A stretch of 64,000 nt of DNA from Lentzea xinjiangensis (GCF_900110955.1 NZ_FOFR01000011.1:186001-250000), one strand, 5' to 3'; counted from the stretch's first letter, positions 45,987 through 54,725 are shown. The notes: generated by a model from the letters alone, not told the origin. Program-made: numbers and translations.

Positions 45987-46619
45987 TCAGACGTCGTCCT
46001 GGCGGATGCGCCGGTGCAGCGACTCCATCCGCTCGTCGAGCTGCGCGGCGATCATCGCCGACGACATCAGCTCGGTCACGAAGTCGGCGGGCGGGCTGTC
46101 GTCGTACTTGTAGAAGAGCTTGTGCTCCAGCGTGGCCCAGAAGTCCATCGCGATGGTGCGCAGCTGCACCTCGACCTTCACGTGCTCGACCCGGTCCGAC
46201 AGGAACACCGGGATCCGCACGATCAGGTGCAGGCTGCGGTACCCGTTCGGCTTCGGGGCGGCGATGTAGTCCTTGGTGCGCAGGATCTCCACGTCGTTCT
46301 GGCGCGCGAGCATCGCCGAGACGCGGTAGACGTCGGACACGAACGGGCAGACCACCCGCACGCCCGCGATGTCGTCGAGCACGTCGCCGATCGAGTCGAC
46401 GTCGAGCGGAAAACCCTTGCGCCGCAGCTTCTCCAGGATGTTCTCGGGCTTCTTCACCCGGTTGGTGATGTGCTCGATCGGGTCGTGCCGGTGGACGTAG
46501 TCGAACTCCTCGCTGAGGATGCGGAGCTTCGTCATCAGCTCCTCGATCGCGAACTTGTAGACGAGCAGCCGCCGTTCGAGGTCGCGGAGCAGGCTGAGGT
46601 CGTCGGCCAAGTCGGTCAC
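45987..46619 (-). CDS. Small alarmone synthetase, (p)ppGpp synthetase domain only
   Basis: 210 residues with a RelA/SpoT synthetase domain (KDYIAAPKPNGYRSLHLIVR and VEVQLRTIAMDFWATLEHKL) and no HD hydrolase or regulatory ACT/TGS parts. It resembles single-domain synthetases (RelP/RelQ-like group), which make (p)ppGpp or pGpp. GTG 46619 is chosen because upstream in-frame residues are antisense to the next gene. Probably autonomous; a hydrolase must lie elsewhere. Confidence 0.87.
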   Translation of the reverse strand: MTDLADDLSLLRDLERRLLVYKFAIEELMTKLRILSEEFDYVHRHDPIEHITNRVKKPENILEKLRRKGFPLDVDSIGDVLDDIAGVRVVCPFVSDVYRVSAMLARQNDVEILRTKDYIAAPKPNGYRSLHLIVRIPVFLSDRVEHVKVEVQLRTIAMDFWATLEHKLFYKYDDSPPADFVTELMSSAMIAAQLDERMESLHRRIRQDDV

Positions 46620-46635
46620 GTCACCAGGGTACTGA

Positions 46636-47637
46636 TCACGCGGGACCGCGACGGCCGGGTGCTCGCCGGAACCGGGCGACGGCTTCCGGCGCGTAGCCGT
46701 AGAAGCCGGGCAGCCCACCCGTGTGGAGGAACACGACCGGCACGTCGCCACCGGCCGCGACCTCGCGGAGCTTCACGGCCGCCTTGCCCGTGTAGACCGG
46801 GTCGAGGAGCACGCCCTCGGTCTCGGCGAACAGCTTCAGCACGTCCCACACCTCCGGCGTCGGCACGCCGTAGCCCGGCCCGATCGTGTCGTCGGTGACC
46901 GTGACGTGCCGCAGGGCCGGAGCGGGCTCGCCGAGGAGCGCCGCCGCCTCGGCCGCGAGGGCGCGCAGCTCCTGCCCGGCCTCCTCGGCGGTGTGCGAGA
47001 CGCTCACCGCGTGGACGGTGCCGGGCCAGCCGAGCAGCTCGGTGCCGAGCGCGATGCCCGCGGCCGTGGCGCCGCTGCCCTGCGGCACGACGAGGGTGGC
47101 GGCGCGAATGCCGCGGTCGGCGAGCTGCCCGGCGAGCTCGGCCGCGGCCGCGACGTACCCGAGCGTGCCCAGCCCGTTCGAGCCGCCGACCGGCAGGGTG
47201 ACGGCCCTGTCGTGGACGACCTCCTCGTAGGCCGTGGCCGCCTCGTCGGCGTCCGCGCAGATGTGCACGTTCGCGCCGAACATGTGGTCGAGCACGATGT
47301 TGCCGGACTCCTCGTACGCCTCGCCCTTCATCGGCACCTTGGCCGTGAGCACGAGCTCGCACCGCAGGCCGAGCTTCGCGCAGGCCGCCGCGGTCTGGCG
47401 GCCGTGGTTGGTCTGCAGCGCGCCGAAGGTGATGACCGTGTCGGCGCCCCGCTCGATCGCCTGGCCGAGCAGGAACTCGAGCTTGCGCAACTTGTTGCCG
47501 CCCGCGCCGAGGCCGTTCACGTCGTCGCGCTTGACGAGCACCCGCGCTCCGCCGAGCGCGGCGGTGAGCCTCGGCGCGTCCTCCAGCGGGGTCGGCCAGG
47601 TGCCCAGTGCGACTCGGGGGAAAGCGCTGAGGTCCAT
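46636..47637 (-). CDS. PLP-dependent D-cysteine desulfhydrase/ACC deaminase family protein
   Basis: 333 residues, fold-type II. Lys49 in GAGGNKLRKLEF is the probable PLP lysine; TFGALQTNHGRQTAAA and PVGGSNGLGTLGY bind the phosphate. The family includes ACC deaminase and D-cysteine desulfhydrase, which cannot be separated without alignment of the active site. It lies 17 bases upstream of the alarmone synthetase start and on the same strand, so they may be cotranscribed. Confidence 0.87.
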   Translation of the reverse strand: MDLSAFPRVALGTWPTPLEDAPRLTAALGGARVLVKRDDVNGLGAGGNKLRKLEFLLGQAIERGADTVITFGALQTNHGRQTAAACAKLGLRCELVLTAKVPMKGEAYEESGNIVLDHMFGANVHICADADEAATAYEEVVHDRAVTLPVGGSNGLGTLGYVAAAAELAGQLADRGIRAATLVVPQGSGATAAGIALGTELLGWPGTVHAVSVSHTAEEAGQELRALAAEAAALLGEPAPALRHVTVTDDTIGPGYGVPTPEVWDVLKLFAETEGVLLDPVYTGKAAVKLREVAAGGDVPVVFLHTGGLPGFYGYAPEAVARFRRAPGRRGPA

Positions 47638-47656
47638 GCCACGAGCTTAGGTGCCG

Positions 47657-48187
47657 TCAGACTTCGCGCCCGAACTCGGCGTAGCGGGTGGTACCGCTCT
47701 CCAGCGCGGCCACGGCGAGGGTGAGCCTGCGGTGCAGCGAGGGGTAGATCCGGGGCGCGGCCCCGTCGAGCGACAGGTACACCACGCCCGACAGCTCGGG
47801 GTCGCACGCCACCGCACCGTCCACAACGCCACCGTCGAACACGAACTGGTGGCAGTCGCGCCAGACGCCGTTGCGCGGTGTCCAGTCCACCACCAGCAAC
47901 GGTCCCAGCGCGACGGTGAGCCCGAGCTCCTCCCGGACCTCGCGGACCGCCGCCGCCTTCGGCGACTCGTCGTCCTCGGCCATGCCGCCGGGGATGTCGA
48001 GCACCGCCTTGTAGGTGGGCACCACGAAGAGCACACGCCCGGTGGAATCGCGGATCAGCGCCCCGCCGGCGCACGTCTTGGTGGGCCGGCGCGACGCCAC
48101 CCCCGGCTCGTGCTCCGGCTCGGCCGGCCCCTCGTCGAGGACGTCGGCGGCGAAGGCGGCGGGATCTCCCGCGTGCGATGCGGACAC
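47657..48187 (-). CDS. Nudix hydrolase
   Basis: 176 residues. The Nudix box reads GGMAEDDESPKAAAVREVREELGL, which I give in parts: GGMAEDDE at its start and REVREELG at its end. It cleaves a nucleoside diphosphate linked to another group; substrate unknown. GTG 48187 begins a roughly 35-residue acidic N-terminal extension before the domain. Same strand as the PLP enzyme and 19 bases upstream. Confidence 0.85.
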   Translation of the reverse strand: MSASHAGDPAAFAADVLDEGPAEPEHEPGVASRRPTKTCAGGALIRDSTGRVLFVVPTYKAVLDIPGGMAEDDESPKAAAVREVREELGLTVALGPLLVVDWTPRNGVWRDCHQFVFDGGVVDGAVACDPELSGVVYLSLDGAAPRIYPSLHRRLTLAVAALESGTTRYAEFGREV

Positions 48188-48364
48188 CTGTCGATGATCA
48201 CACCAGCGGGTGAATCCCGTGGCGGCGCCGCGCGGGTCCGTCCCAGGTGGGCAGATGTACCAAGAAGACGGAATACGACTGACCGGCGGAGTAGTACGCT
48301 GAGTGCTGTAACTCCGTGCGATCAATCGCCGATGTCCACGGCAACATCGGTGGAGGTGACGCCA

Positions 48365-48712
48365 ATGGGGGCAACCGGTGCCGCCAAGCGCAGACAAGAC
48401 GGTAGATCGGCCCCGTGGTCGGTGGTCGGGCTGACGGTCGTTTTCGTCGTGGTGGCCCAGGTCCAGTTCGCCATCGCGGTCGCGGAGTCGGTCTGGTGGC
48501 CGGCCGTGGTCGGGCTGGTCCTGCTGGCGGTCGCGGTCGCGTTCGTGAAGACGGCGCGCAAGCTGCGCTGGGAGGACGGCGACCGGTACGAGGCGCCGCC
48601 CGAGGTGGCCAAGCCGCTCCCGGCCCACCACGAGGGCCACGTCGACGCCGACGGAAGCCTCGCCCGTGCGGTCGGCGACGTGGTGCACGCGTCCCGCCGC
48701 TGGCGGGCCTGA
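48365..48712 (+). CDS. Small two-helix membrane protein
   Basis: 115 residues. Two membrane helices, WSVVGLTVVFVVVAQVQF and WPAVVGLVLLAVAVAFV, are followed by a soluble tail with charged residues. GGAGGTGAC lies 5-8 bases before the ATG at 48365, which decides the start over an upstream ATG. I do not recognise the family. It is followed by a strong terminator and preceded by a 177-base gap with no clear feature. Confidence 0.65.
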   Translation: MGATGAAKRRQDGRSAPWSVVGLTVVFVVVAQVQFAIAVAESVWWPAVVGLVLLAVAVAFVKTARKLRWEDGDRYEAPPEVAKPLPAHHEGHVDADGSLARAVGDVVHASRRWRA

Positions 48713-48725
48713 CAGACCTGCGACG

Positions 48726-48759
48726 AGAAGAGGGGGACCACAGGTGGTCCCCCTCTTCT
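48726..48759 (+). terminator. Hairpin terminator
   Basis: Perfect 15-base arms (48726-48740 and 48745-48759) around the loop CAGG, starting 13 bases after the small membrane protein's stop codon. Confidence 0.85.
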
Positions 48760-48939
48760 GCCGTGTCCGCGCCCATCCTCGCGGCTCGCTTGCCCGGAGC
48801 CGGTCTGCACCGCGCTCGGGGTGTCACCCGCGGATCCGGCGTCCCGGTTCGACGCGTTTTTCGGTGACCTCGTGTCGCACGACGAAGAAGACCGCGTGCT
48901 GCGCTGTTGTCGCCGCGTGGCCGCACCGCGACGCGTCAC

Positions 48940-50301
48940 TCAGGACCTGAACGGGTTGGGCAGGTACGCCCACGCCTTCGTCGCGGGGTCCAGCCGCATC
49001 AGCGTGAGCGGCTTGGCCGGCAACGGGTCGTGCAGCAACGCGTGGCGGTCGGGCGTGTCCGGCACGGTTTTCGCCACGACGTCCCACAGTTCGGCGTCCG
49101 GTGCGTCGAGCTTCGAGATCAACCCCGTCAGCGCGGTGGCGAAGAACGTCGCGAACGTCTTGGCGCGCAGGGCTTCCGGGCTCGCGTGCAGCCGCGACGG
49201 CAGTTCCGCGCGCGGGCTCACGCGGATGTCGGCGAGGTCGCGGTAGACCAACCGGCGCGGCCGGCCGTTCACGAGGCCCACGAGCAGGTTCTGCTCGTGC
49301 GCCTCCAGCGCGACGCCACGGGCGAGCAGCGTCATCAGCGGCGGCACCGCCAGTTCCGCGAACTCCGCGAGCCACCCGGCCGGGTCACCGAGCGCGCGGA
49401 CCGGCGGCGGGGAACCGGCGGTCAGCGCCGCCAGCGGCAGGAGCGTCTCGTCCTGGCGCGGCACGGGTTTGTCGCGCAGGATCACACCCAGCGCGCGGTC
49501 CGGCTCGCCGTCGGTGAGGACGGCGGCCGACGCCCGGTTGGGTTGCAGCTCGACGCCCTCGACGACACCGGCGAGGAAGTCCGAGACCGTGGTGGCCGTG
49601 GCGATCGAGCTGGCGGAGATGTCCCGCACGGCGGAGGTGATCTGGGCGCTCAACGTCGTCTTGACGTGCCAGTCGCCGGCCGACAGGGTGCGCAGCGCCA
49701 TCAGCGGGGCGGCGTCGAGCGTGCCGGCGGCGCGGACCCGCAGCCGGTCCGCCTGCCACGGGTGCACCGGGAGCAGGATCCGGTCGCCGTCGCGCAGTTC
49801 GGCCGGCCAGTCGCCGAACACGACGTGGTCCTCGGCGGGGTGCAGGCGCAGCGCGACCGCGGGCCGGTGCTCCGGGCCGTAGGCGAGGTGGTCGTGGGCG
49901 GTGAACCCGGTGCGGTTGCGGCAGCACGGGTGCAACGGGTGGCCGTCGACCACGCTCTGCTCGTGCTCCTCGAGCGACCGGTCGAGGAACGGGGTCGTCA
50001 GCGGGCTCGTCGTGCGGGAGAGCGCCAGTCCGGCGACGCTGTGGGCGACCTCGGCGATCAGGTTCTCCGCCAGGGGCCAGCGCAGCGCGGAGAGGAGGTC
50101 GACCGGGTGCGGGTGCTCCGCCGGGTCCACGCCGACCCGTGGCAACGGCTCGATCGCGAAGGCGCGGCACAGGCGCGCGTGAACGGCCGCGCGGGCCGCG
50201 GGCAACGCCGCGAGGAACCGCTCGGCTCGGTCACCGTCCAGGGCGGCGGCGAATTCGGCCTCGACCGGCGTTTGCGTCAGAATGACTCGATCCTGACACA
50301 T
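48940..50301 (-). CDS. IucA/IucC-family NIS siderophore synthetase
   Basis: 453 residues. The nucleotide/substrate motifs of NRPS-independent siderophore synthetases are present: HPLHPCCRNRTGF, LLPVHPWQADRL, and GVALEAHEQNLLVG (family His-x-x-N motif). It joins a carboxylate (often citrate or its derivative) to an amine or alcohol with ATP. The pairing with a divergent second synthetase suggests a two-step assembly. ATG 50301 is tentative: no ribosome-binding site precedes it, and the frame stays open upstream. Confidence 0.87.
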   Translation of the reverse strand: MCQDRVILTQTPVEAEFAAALDGDRAERFLAALPAARAAVHARLCRAFAIEPLPRVGVDPAEHPHPVDLLSALRWPLAENLIAEVAHSVAGLALSRTTSPLTTPFLDRSLEEHEQSVVDGHPLHPCCRNRTGFTAHDHLAYGPEHRPAVALRLHPAEDHVVFGDWPAELRDGDRILLPVHPWQADRLRVRAAGTLDAAPLMALRTLSAGDWHVKTTLSAQITSAVRDISASSIATATTVSDFLAGVVEGVELQPNRASAAVLTDGEPDRALGVILRDKPVPRQDETLLPLAALTAGSPPPVRALGDPAGWLAEFAELAVPPLMTLLARGVALEAHEQNLLVGLVNGRPRRLVYRDLADIRVSPRAELPSRLHASPEALRAKTFATFFATALTGLISKLDAPDAELWDVVAKTVPDTPDRHALLHDPLPAKPLTLMRLDPATKAWAYLPNPFRS

Positions 50302-50323
50302 CGCCAGAGGGAAGCGGACACCG

Positions 50324-51778
50324 GTGGAAGCGATCACTGATCCCGACGGCATCACCGCGACGGCCCTGCTCAACTGCCTGGGCCGCGAGGTGGGGGAGCG
50401 GGGGCCGGGCGGCACGATCCGCCTGCCGCGCACCGGCGTCCTGCTGCGCGCGCGGGAGGGCCGCTGGCTGTCGGACCCCGAGGTGTTCACCGGATCGTGG
50501 CAGCCGCTGTCGTGGCACGAGCTGGCGGTGCTCGTGACCAAGGAGCTGGGCGATCCGCCGCCCGGTTTCCTCGACGAGATCGCGGGCTCGCGGTCGGTGA
50601 TCGCGGAGGTGCTCGCCGCCCGCCCCGCCCCGCCCGCGGACCTCTACCAGCGCTCCGAGCAGGCGCTGGTCGCCGGTCACCGCTACCACCCCGCGCCGAA
50701 GGGCCGCGGTGGCCTGCCGGCGGCGCAGTGGCTGCCGTACGCGCCCGAGGTGCACGCCCGGTTCCCGCTGGCGCGCCTGGAGGGCGAGTTCGTCGACGAC
50801 GGCGACGTCCCGCTGCCCCCCGGGGTGCTGCCCGCGCACCCGTGGCAGCTGTCCCTGCTGGGGCTCTCCGGCACCGCGGCCGAGCACGACGTCTGGCCGA
50901 CGTCCTCGGTGCGCACGGTGTACGACCCGGTGGCCGACCTGTTCTACAAGTTCAGCCTCGACGTGCAGATCACCAACGACGTGCGCCGGCTGTGGGCGCA
51001 CGACCTGCGCTGGATCCCGCCGCTCGCGCGCCTGCTCGGACCGGTGTTCGCCGACCTCTCCGCCACCTACCCCGGCACGGCGTTCCTGGTGGACCGCGGC
51101 TACCGGACGTCGCCGGAGGAGTTCGAGGGCCTCGCGGTCGTGGTGCGCGACGGCCTCCGGCAGCACACCCTGCCCGGCGTGACCCCGCTGCTGGCGGCCG
51201 GGATCAGCGAGGGGTTCGAGGGCAACCCGCTGGACGGCCTGGACCCCGAGACCGCCTTGCGGTGGTTCCGCCAGTACGTGTCGGTTCTCGTCCCGCCCGT
51301 GCTGCACGCCTTCTTCGCGCACGGCGTCGTGATGGAGTGCCACCTCCAGAACGTCCTGGTGGGGGTCGACGCCACCGGGATGCCGGTGCAGGCGATCCAC
51401 CGCGATCCCGAGGGGATGCGGTTGCTGCCGCGGCACGCCGCCCTGCTGTCCGAAGTGGACGCCTCGGGCGGCTCGCGGGGGGTGTCGGAGGCCAAGGGCT
51501 GGGAGCGGCTGCAGTACTGCCTCGTCGTGAACCACCTCGTCGAGATCGCCGGAGCGGTGCTCGCCAGGCACCCCGGCCTGGACGTGTGGGCCGAGGCGAG
51601 GTCGGTCTTCCTCGCCTACGCCCGTGAGCACGGACCGCGGGAGCCGCTGACGTCGCTGCTGGCGAGCCCGTCCGTGCCCGCGAAGGCGAACCTGCTGCTG
51701 CGCTGGACGCGGGCGGAGGGCGCCGCCGGCCGGTACGTCGACCACCCGAACCCGTTGCGCCTCAACCCCGAAGGGTGA
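50324..51778 (+). CDS. Second IucA/IucC-family NIS siderophore synthetase
   Basis: 484 residues. GHRYHPAPKGRGGL, LPAHPWQLSLL, SSVRTVYDP and GVVMECHLQNVLVG are the family motifs; the segment after them (IHRDPEGMRLL) also fits. It would carry out a second condensation, for example with the product of the neighbouring synthetase. GTG start 50324 is 22 bases from the divergent start, so the two promoters must overlap or lie in coding sequence. It ends 17 bases inside the convergent methyltransferase gene. Confidence 0.88.
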   Translation: MEAITDPDGITATALLNCLGREVGERGPGGTIRLPRTGVLLRAREGRWLSDPEVFTGSWQPLSWHELAVLVTKELGDPPPGFLDEIAGSRSVIAEVLAARPAPPADLYQRSEQALVAGHRYHPAPKGRGGLPAAQWLPYAPEVHARFPLARLEGEFVDDGDVPLPPGVLPAHPWQLSLLGLSGTAAEHDVWPTSSVRTVYDPVADLFYKFSLDVQITNDVRRLWAHDLRWIPPLARLLGPVFADLSATYPGTAFLVDRGYRTSPEEFEGLAVVVRDGLRQHTLPGVTPLLAAGISEGFEGNPLDGLDPETALRWFRQYVSVLVPPVLHAFFAHGVVMECHLQNVLVGVDATGMPVQAIHRDPEGMRLLPRHAALLSEVDASGGSRGVSEAKGWERLQYCLVVNHLVEIAGAVLARHPGLDVWAEARSVFLAYAREHGPREPLTSLLASPSVPAKANLLLRWTRAEGAAGRYVDHPNPLRLNPEG

Positions 51779-52754
51779 GCTCCAGCGCCATGCGCCCCTC
51801 GGACACGGGCACCGCGCGCTGGAAGGTGAGTCCGCACCCCGCTGCCAACGAGGTCAGCTCGTCGACCGTTCGCTCACGCCCGTTGAAGCACATCAGCATG
51901 AACAGGTCGATGTCCGTGGCGGCCCCGTAGCCCCGCACCGGTTCGACGAGCACGACGGTGCTGTGCGGGGCACAGGCGTCGCGCACCTGGGTGAGGATCT
52001 TCTCGCACGGCTCGTCGTCCCAGTCGTGCAGGATGTCCGACAGCAGGTACGCGTCCGCGCCGGCCGGCAGCGGGTCGAAGAAGCTGCCCGCCACCGTCGA
52101 AGCCCTGTCGCCGATGCCCAGCGCGGCGAACCGGGCGGTGGCCGCGGCGGCGGTGGGTGGCAGGTCCACGACCTGGCCGCGCACGGTGGGGTGGGCCGAC
52201 AGGATCTCCACCAGCAGCGGACCGTCACCGCCACCCACGTCGACGATCGTGGGGAAGCGGCTCCAGTCGAAGTTCGCCGCGATCCGCGGCGCGTGCTCGC
52301 GGAACCGCCAGTTCATCTGGGCCTCGAACGACCTGCGCAGCTTCGGCGAGTCGCCGAGATCGTCCCAGAACTGCTTGCCGTAGCGGATCGGGTAGGCGGG
52401 CGCGCCGGTCGTGACGGTGTCGAGGAGGTCGACGAACGCGAGCTCGGCACGGCCGCCGGCGCAGGTGATGTCGAGCAGCGGCTTGACGCCCTCGGGAGCG
52501 TCGGGGTGCATCTGGGCGCCGAGCGCGGTCGGGCGGTAGCGCCCGGACTCCACCTCGAAGACCTCGACGGTGACGAGGTGGTCGAGCAGGCGCCGCAGCG
52601 GACCCGCGGCGGCGCCGGTGCGGCCGGCGAGCTCCGCGGCGGTCGCACCGCCGGTCCCCGCGTGCTCGACCAGGCCCAGGGTCGCGGCCACGCGGATGGC
52701 CATCGGGGTAGCGAGATCGGCCAGCGCCATCAGCGGCCGTGGTGGCTGGGACAT
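51762..52754 (-). CDS. SAM-dependent O-methyltransferase (acetylserotonin/ASMT-like)
   Basis: 330 residues. A helical dimerisation domain is followed by the SAM loop VDVGGGDG (about residue 170) and the catalytic histidine/acid motif ILHDWDDE. The family methylates phenolic or other hydroxyls of small molecules. Its 3' end overlaps the second NIS synthetase by 17 bases. A methylated siderophore or an unrelated natural product are both possible. Confidence 0.85.
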   Translation of the reverse strand: MSQPPRPLMALADLATPMAIRVAATLGLVEHAGTGGATAAELAGRTGAAAGPLRRLLDHLVTVEVFEVESGRYRPTALGAQMHPDAPEGVKPLLDITCAGGRAELAFVDLLDTVTTGAPAYPIRYGKQFWDDLGDSPKLRRSFEAQMNWRFREHAPRIAANFDWSRFPTIVDVGGGDGPLLVEILSAHPTVRGQVVDLPPTAAAATARFAALGIGDRASTVAGSFFDPLPAGADAYLLSDILHDWDDEPCEKILTQVRDACAPHSTVVLVEPVRGYGAATDIDLFMLMCFNGRERTVDELTSLAAGCGLTFQRAVPVSEGRMALELTLRG

Positions 52755-52849
52755 CGCCCAAGGCTATCGACCACGGCCGGCGGCGATCGGCCGTTCGCCG
52801 ACCTCCACAGGCAGTGCGGGCCGGACGGCGCCGTGGTGCTCGCCGCGGC

Positions 52850-53197
52850 TCAGCCGGCCAGCGCCTCGGACACGCTGTCGTGCAGCTCGAGCATCTCGTT
52901 CAACGTGGTCGCGCGCAGGGCGCGCAGGACGCTGCCCGCCGGCGCCACCACCCGCAGCGGCGTGCCGCGGTCGACGCCGCGCTGGTGGTACTCGACGAGG
53001 ACGGAGAGGCCGGACGAGGCGAGGAACGAGACGTCCGTCATGTCCAGCACGATCGCCAGCCCGCGGGCCGACGCGTCGGTGAACACCTCGTCCAGGTGGT
53101 CGTGCAGGAGTGGCGCGCTGTAGGAGTCGACCTCGCCGGTGACCCGGAGGACCACCGCGTTCTCCCGCTGTTCTGTTCGCGCCTCGAGTGGTGTCAC
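52850..53197 (-). CDS. STAS-domain anti-sigma factor antagonist
   Basis: 115 residues. The phosphorylatable motif region is IVLDMTDVSFLASSGLSVL, with Ser in ASSG as the likely phosphosite of the SpoIIAA/RsbV family. It would bind an anti-sigma kinase; its partner is not adjacent, but anti-sigma-type ATPases exist at 44.1 and 58.7 kb. GTG start at 53197. Confidence 0.9.
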   Translation of the reverse strand: MTPLEARTEQRENAVVLRVTGEVDSYSAPLLHDHLDEVFTDASARGLAIVLDMTDVSFLASSGLSVLVEYHQRGVDRGTPLRVVAPAGSVLRALRATTLNEMLELHDSVSEALAG

Positions 53198-53445
53198 GCT
53201 GCCTCCGTCCTGTCGCCCCTCTTGCCAGCCTGGCAGGCCGGGCGGCCGTTGTCGATCATTGGCCGGGGTGTGCCGCCGGATGGCCGACCGCGCGGCTCAC
53301 CCTCGGAGTTGACGACCTCCATGGTAGGTGCGAGATCACGCGGTGCACTTCGGGGCGGCCAGGCGATCGTCCCTCTTCGGGCTGCCGTGGGGGCGCGAGA
53401 ACACACCTCCGGGGTTCCGCGTTCCCGTGGAGCACCCGATCGCCG

Positions 53446-54009
53446 CTACTCCGGCCGGTGCCCGCGGAGGAACCGCCGCACGACGGTCTCGGGATCGGCG
53501 GGCGCCTGGGTGGCCCGCTGGTCGACCCGCCGGGCGATGGCGCGCATCATCAGCGGCCCGACCAGGGCGAAGAAGGTGTGCCGCGGCGGCTCGACGACGA
53601 GGGCCCCTCGCCGCTGGTGGTGCAGGATGACCTCGTCCACCTTCTCCAGCAGCGACTCCGGCTCGGCGAGCACGGCCGCCACCTCCTTGCTGAACTTCGC
53701 CTCCCTCATCAGGGTGAGCACCACGCCGCCGCGCGTCTCGTAGAGCCGCGAGTAGTAGTTCACGATCGTGAGCAGGTCGGCGGCCACGTCGTCACCCGGC
53801 GCGTCCAGGTCGAGCGCGAACCCCGCGAAGTTGCCGCGCACGGCCTGCCGCAGCAGGTTCTGCTTGGAGGTGAACCGGCGGAACAGCGTCGCCTCGTTGA
53901 TCCCGGCGGCGTCGGCGATGGCGCGGGTGGTCGCCCGTTCGTACCCCTGCTCGGCGATCACCTCCAAGGCCGCGTCGAACACCGCCTTGTCGGCCACACG
54001 ACCTGCCAC
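53446..54009 (-). CDS. TetR-family transcriptional regulator
   Basis: 187 residues. N-terminal HTH (VIAEQGYERATTRAIADAAGINEATLFRRFTSKQ in pieces: IADAAGINEATLFRRF is the recognition part) and a ligand-binding helical domain. GTG 54009 has GAGGAGGG upstream. It is divergent from a small membrane protein gene, and two palindromes of one sequence type lie in the gap, so it probably represses that gene and itself. Confidence 0.9.
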   Translation of the reverse strand: MAGRVADKAVFDAALEVIAEQGYERATTRAIADAAGINEATLFRRFTSKQNLLRQAVRGNFAGFALDLDAPGDDVAADLLTIVNYYSRLYETRGGVVLTLMREAKFSKEVAAVLAEPESLLEKVDEVILHHQRRGALVVEPPRHTFFALVGPLMMRAIARRVDQRATQAPADPETVVRRFLRGHRPE

Positions 54010-54033
54010 GCACCCTCCTCGACGACGCCAGCA

Positions 54034-54053
54034 ATGCAAGTGGCCACTTGCAT
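54034..54053. promoter_or_regulatory. TetR operator, site 1
   Basis: ATGCAAGTGGCCACTTGCAT is a perfect 20-base palindrome 25 bases from the regulator's start codon. It shares the core GCAAGTG-x-C-CTTGC with site 2 and is followed by the same CAG. Confidence 0.8.
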
Positions 54054-54078
54054 CAGCGGGGCCCAGGGGGCTACCGTA

Positions 54079-54099
54079 ATTGCAAGTGACCGCTTGCAT
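54079..54099. promoter_or_regulatory. TetR operator, site 2
   Basis: ATTGCAAGTGACCGCTTGCAT is an imperfect version of site 1 (one changed base pair in each arm), 45 bases from it and 23 bases before the membrane protein start. Two operators in one gap fit control of both divergent genes. Confidence 0.75.
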
Positions 54100-54121
54100 C
54101 AGCCTACCGAAGGCAGGGCTC

Positions 54122-54556
54122 ATGGCCGACACCAGCCTCTCCACCCGCCCCGCGGGTCTCGAGCCGACCGCCGCGGAGATCGCCGTCGGTCTCCTCGGCG
54201 CCGCGGTGGCCTCGATCGCGGTCAACTCGTTGATCGCACTCGTGGCCGGCAAGTTCATCCCCGCCGGCGTCGAGCGCATGGGCCTGACCCTGGCGGAGTA
54301 CGCGCCGGCCACCGCGATCGGCATCGTGCTCGGCGCGCTCGGCTGGTGCCTGGTGCGCCGCTTCGCGCGTGACCCGCGGCGCGTCCTGCGCGTCCTGGTG
54401 CTCGTCGTCCTCGCGCTCTCGTGCATCCCGGACCTGGGCATCCTCGCGGGAGGTGCCGTGGTGGTGAACTCGCTCGCGCTGATCGCGATGCACCTCGTCA
54501 TCGCCGCTGTCACGGTGCCGGTGCTGTCGCGGGTTCTGCCGCTCGACGCCAGGTAG
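54122..54556 (+). CDS. DUF6069-like four-helix membrane protein
   Basis: 144 residues with four hydrophobic stretches (about residues 20-42, 60-80, 88-105 and 112-135). It resembles the DUF6069 group of small actinobacterial membrane proteins. No function is known. It is the sole gene facing the TetR operators, so it is the likely regulated target; efflux or membrane adaptation is a guess. Confidence 0.78.
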   Translation: MADTSLSTRPAGLEPTAAEIAVGLLGAAVASIAVNSLIALVAGKFIPAGVERMGLTLAEYAPATAIGIVLGALGWCLVRRFARDPRRVLRVLVLVVLALSCIPDLGILAGGAVVVNSLALIAMHLVIAAVTVPVLSRVLPLDAR

Positions 54557-54618
54557 TCCGCGGGCGCAGCGGGGCCTGAGCCGGTCGGGATGGTCCACCC
54601 CCCCGCCCGTCACTCCTA

Positions 54619-54703
54619 TATCGGCGTTATGCCGGGACTTGCCACCGTTAGGTGACCCAGGTTACGTTATCGACGCTACGAGCTGAACGGTAGCGCCGAT
54701 AAC
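54619..54703. promoter_or_regulatory. Three half-sites upstream of the molybdenum hydroxylase operon
   Basis: TATCGGCGTTA at 54619, TATCGACGCTA at 54668 and the reverse complement of TATCGGCGCTA at 54691-54701 share the form TATCGRCGYTA. The latter two face each other as a 14-15-base inverted repeat with one mismatch and a 10-base spacer. They lie 23-107 bases before the first gene, as expected for an operator; no regulator is identified. Confidence 0.6.
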
Positions 54704-54725
54704 GCAACTGAGCCGGGGAGGCAAA

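Noticed and set aside
48760-48939. Small gene between the terminator and the NIS synthetase
   Set aside because: Short frames here have antisense-like composition and no ribosome-binding site.
53198-53445. Gene in the gap between the STAS and TetR genes
   Set aside because: No frame with a plausible start and protein-like composition; I see nothing definite in this stretch.
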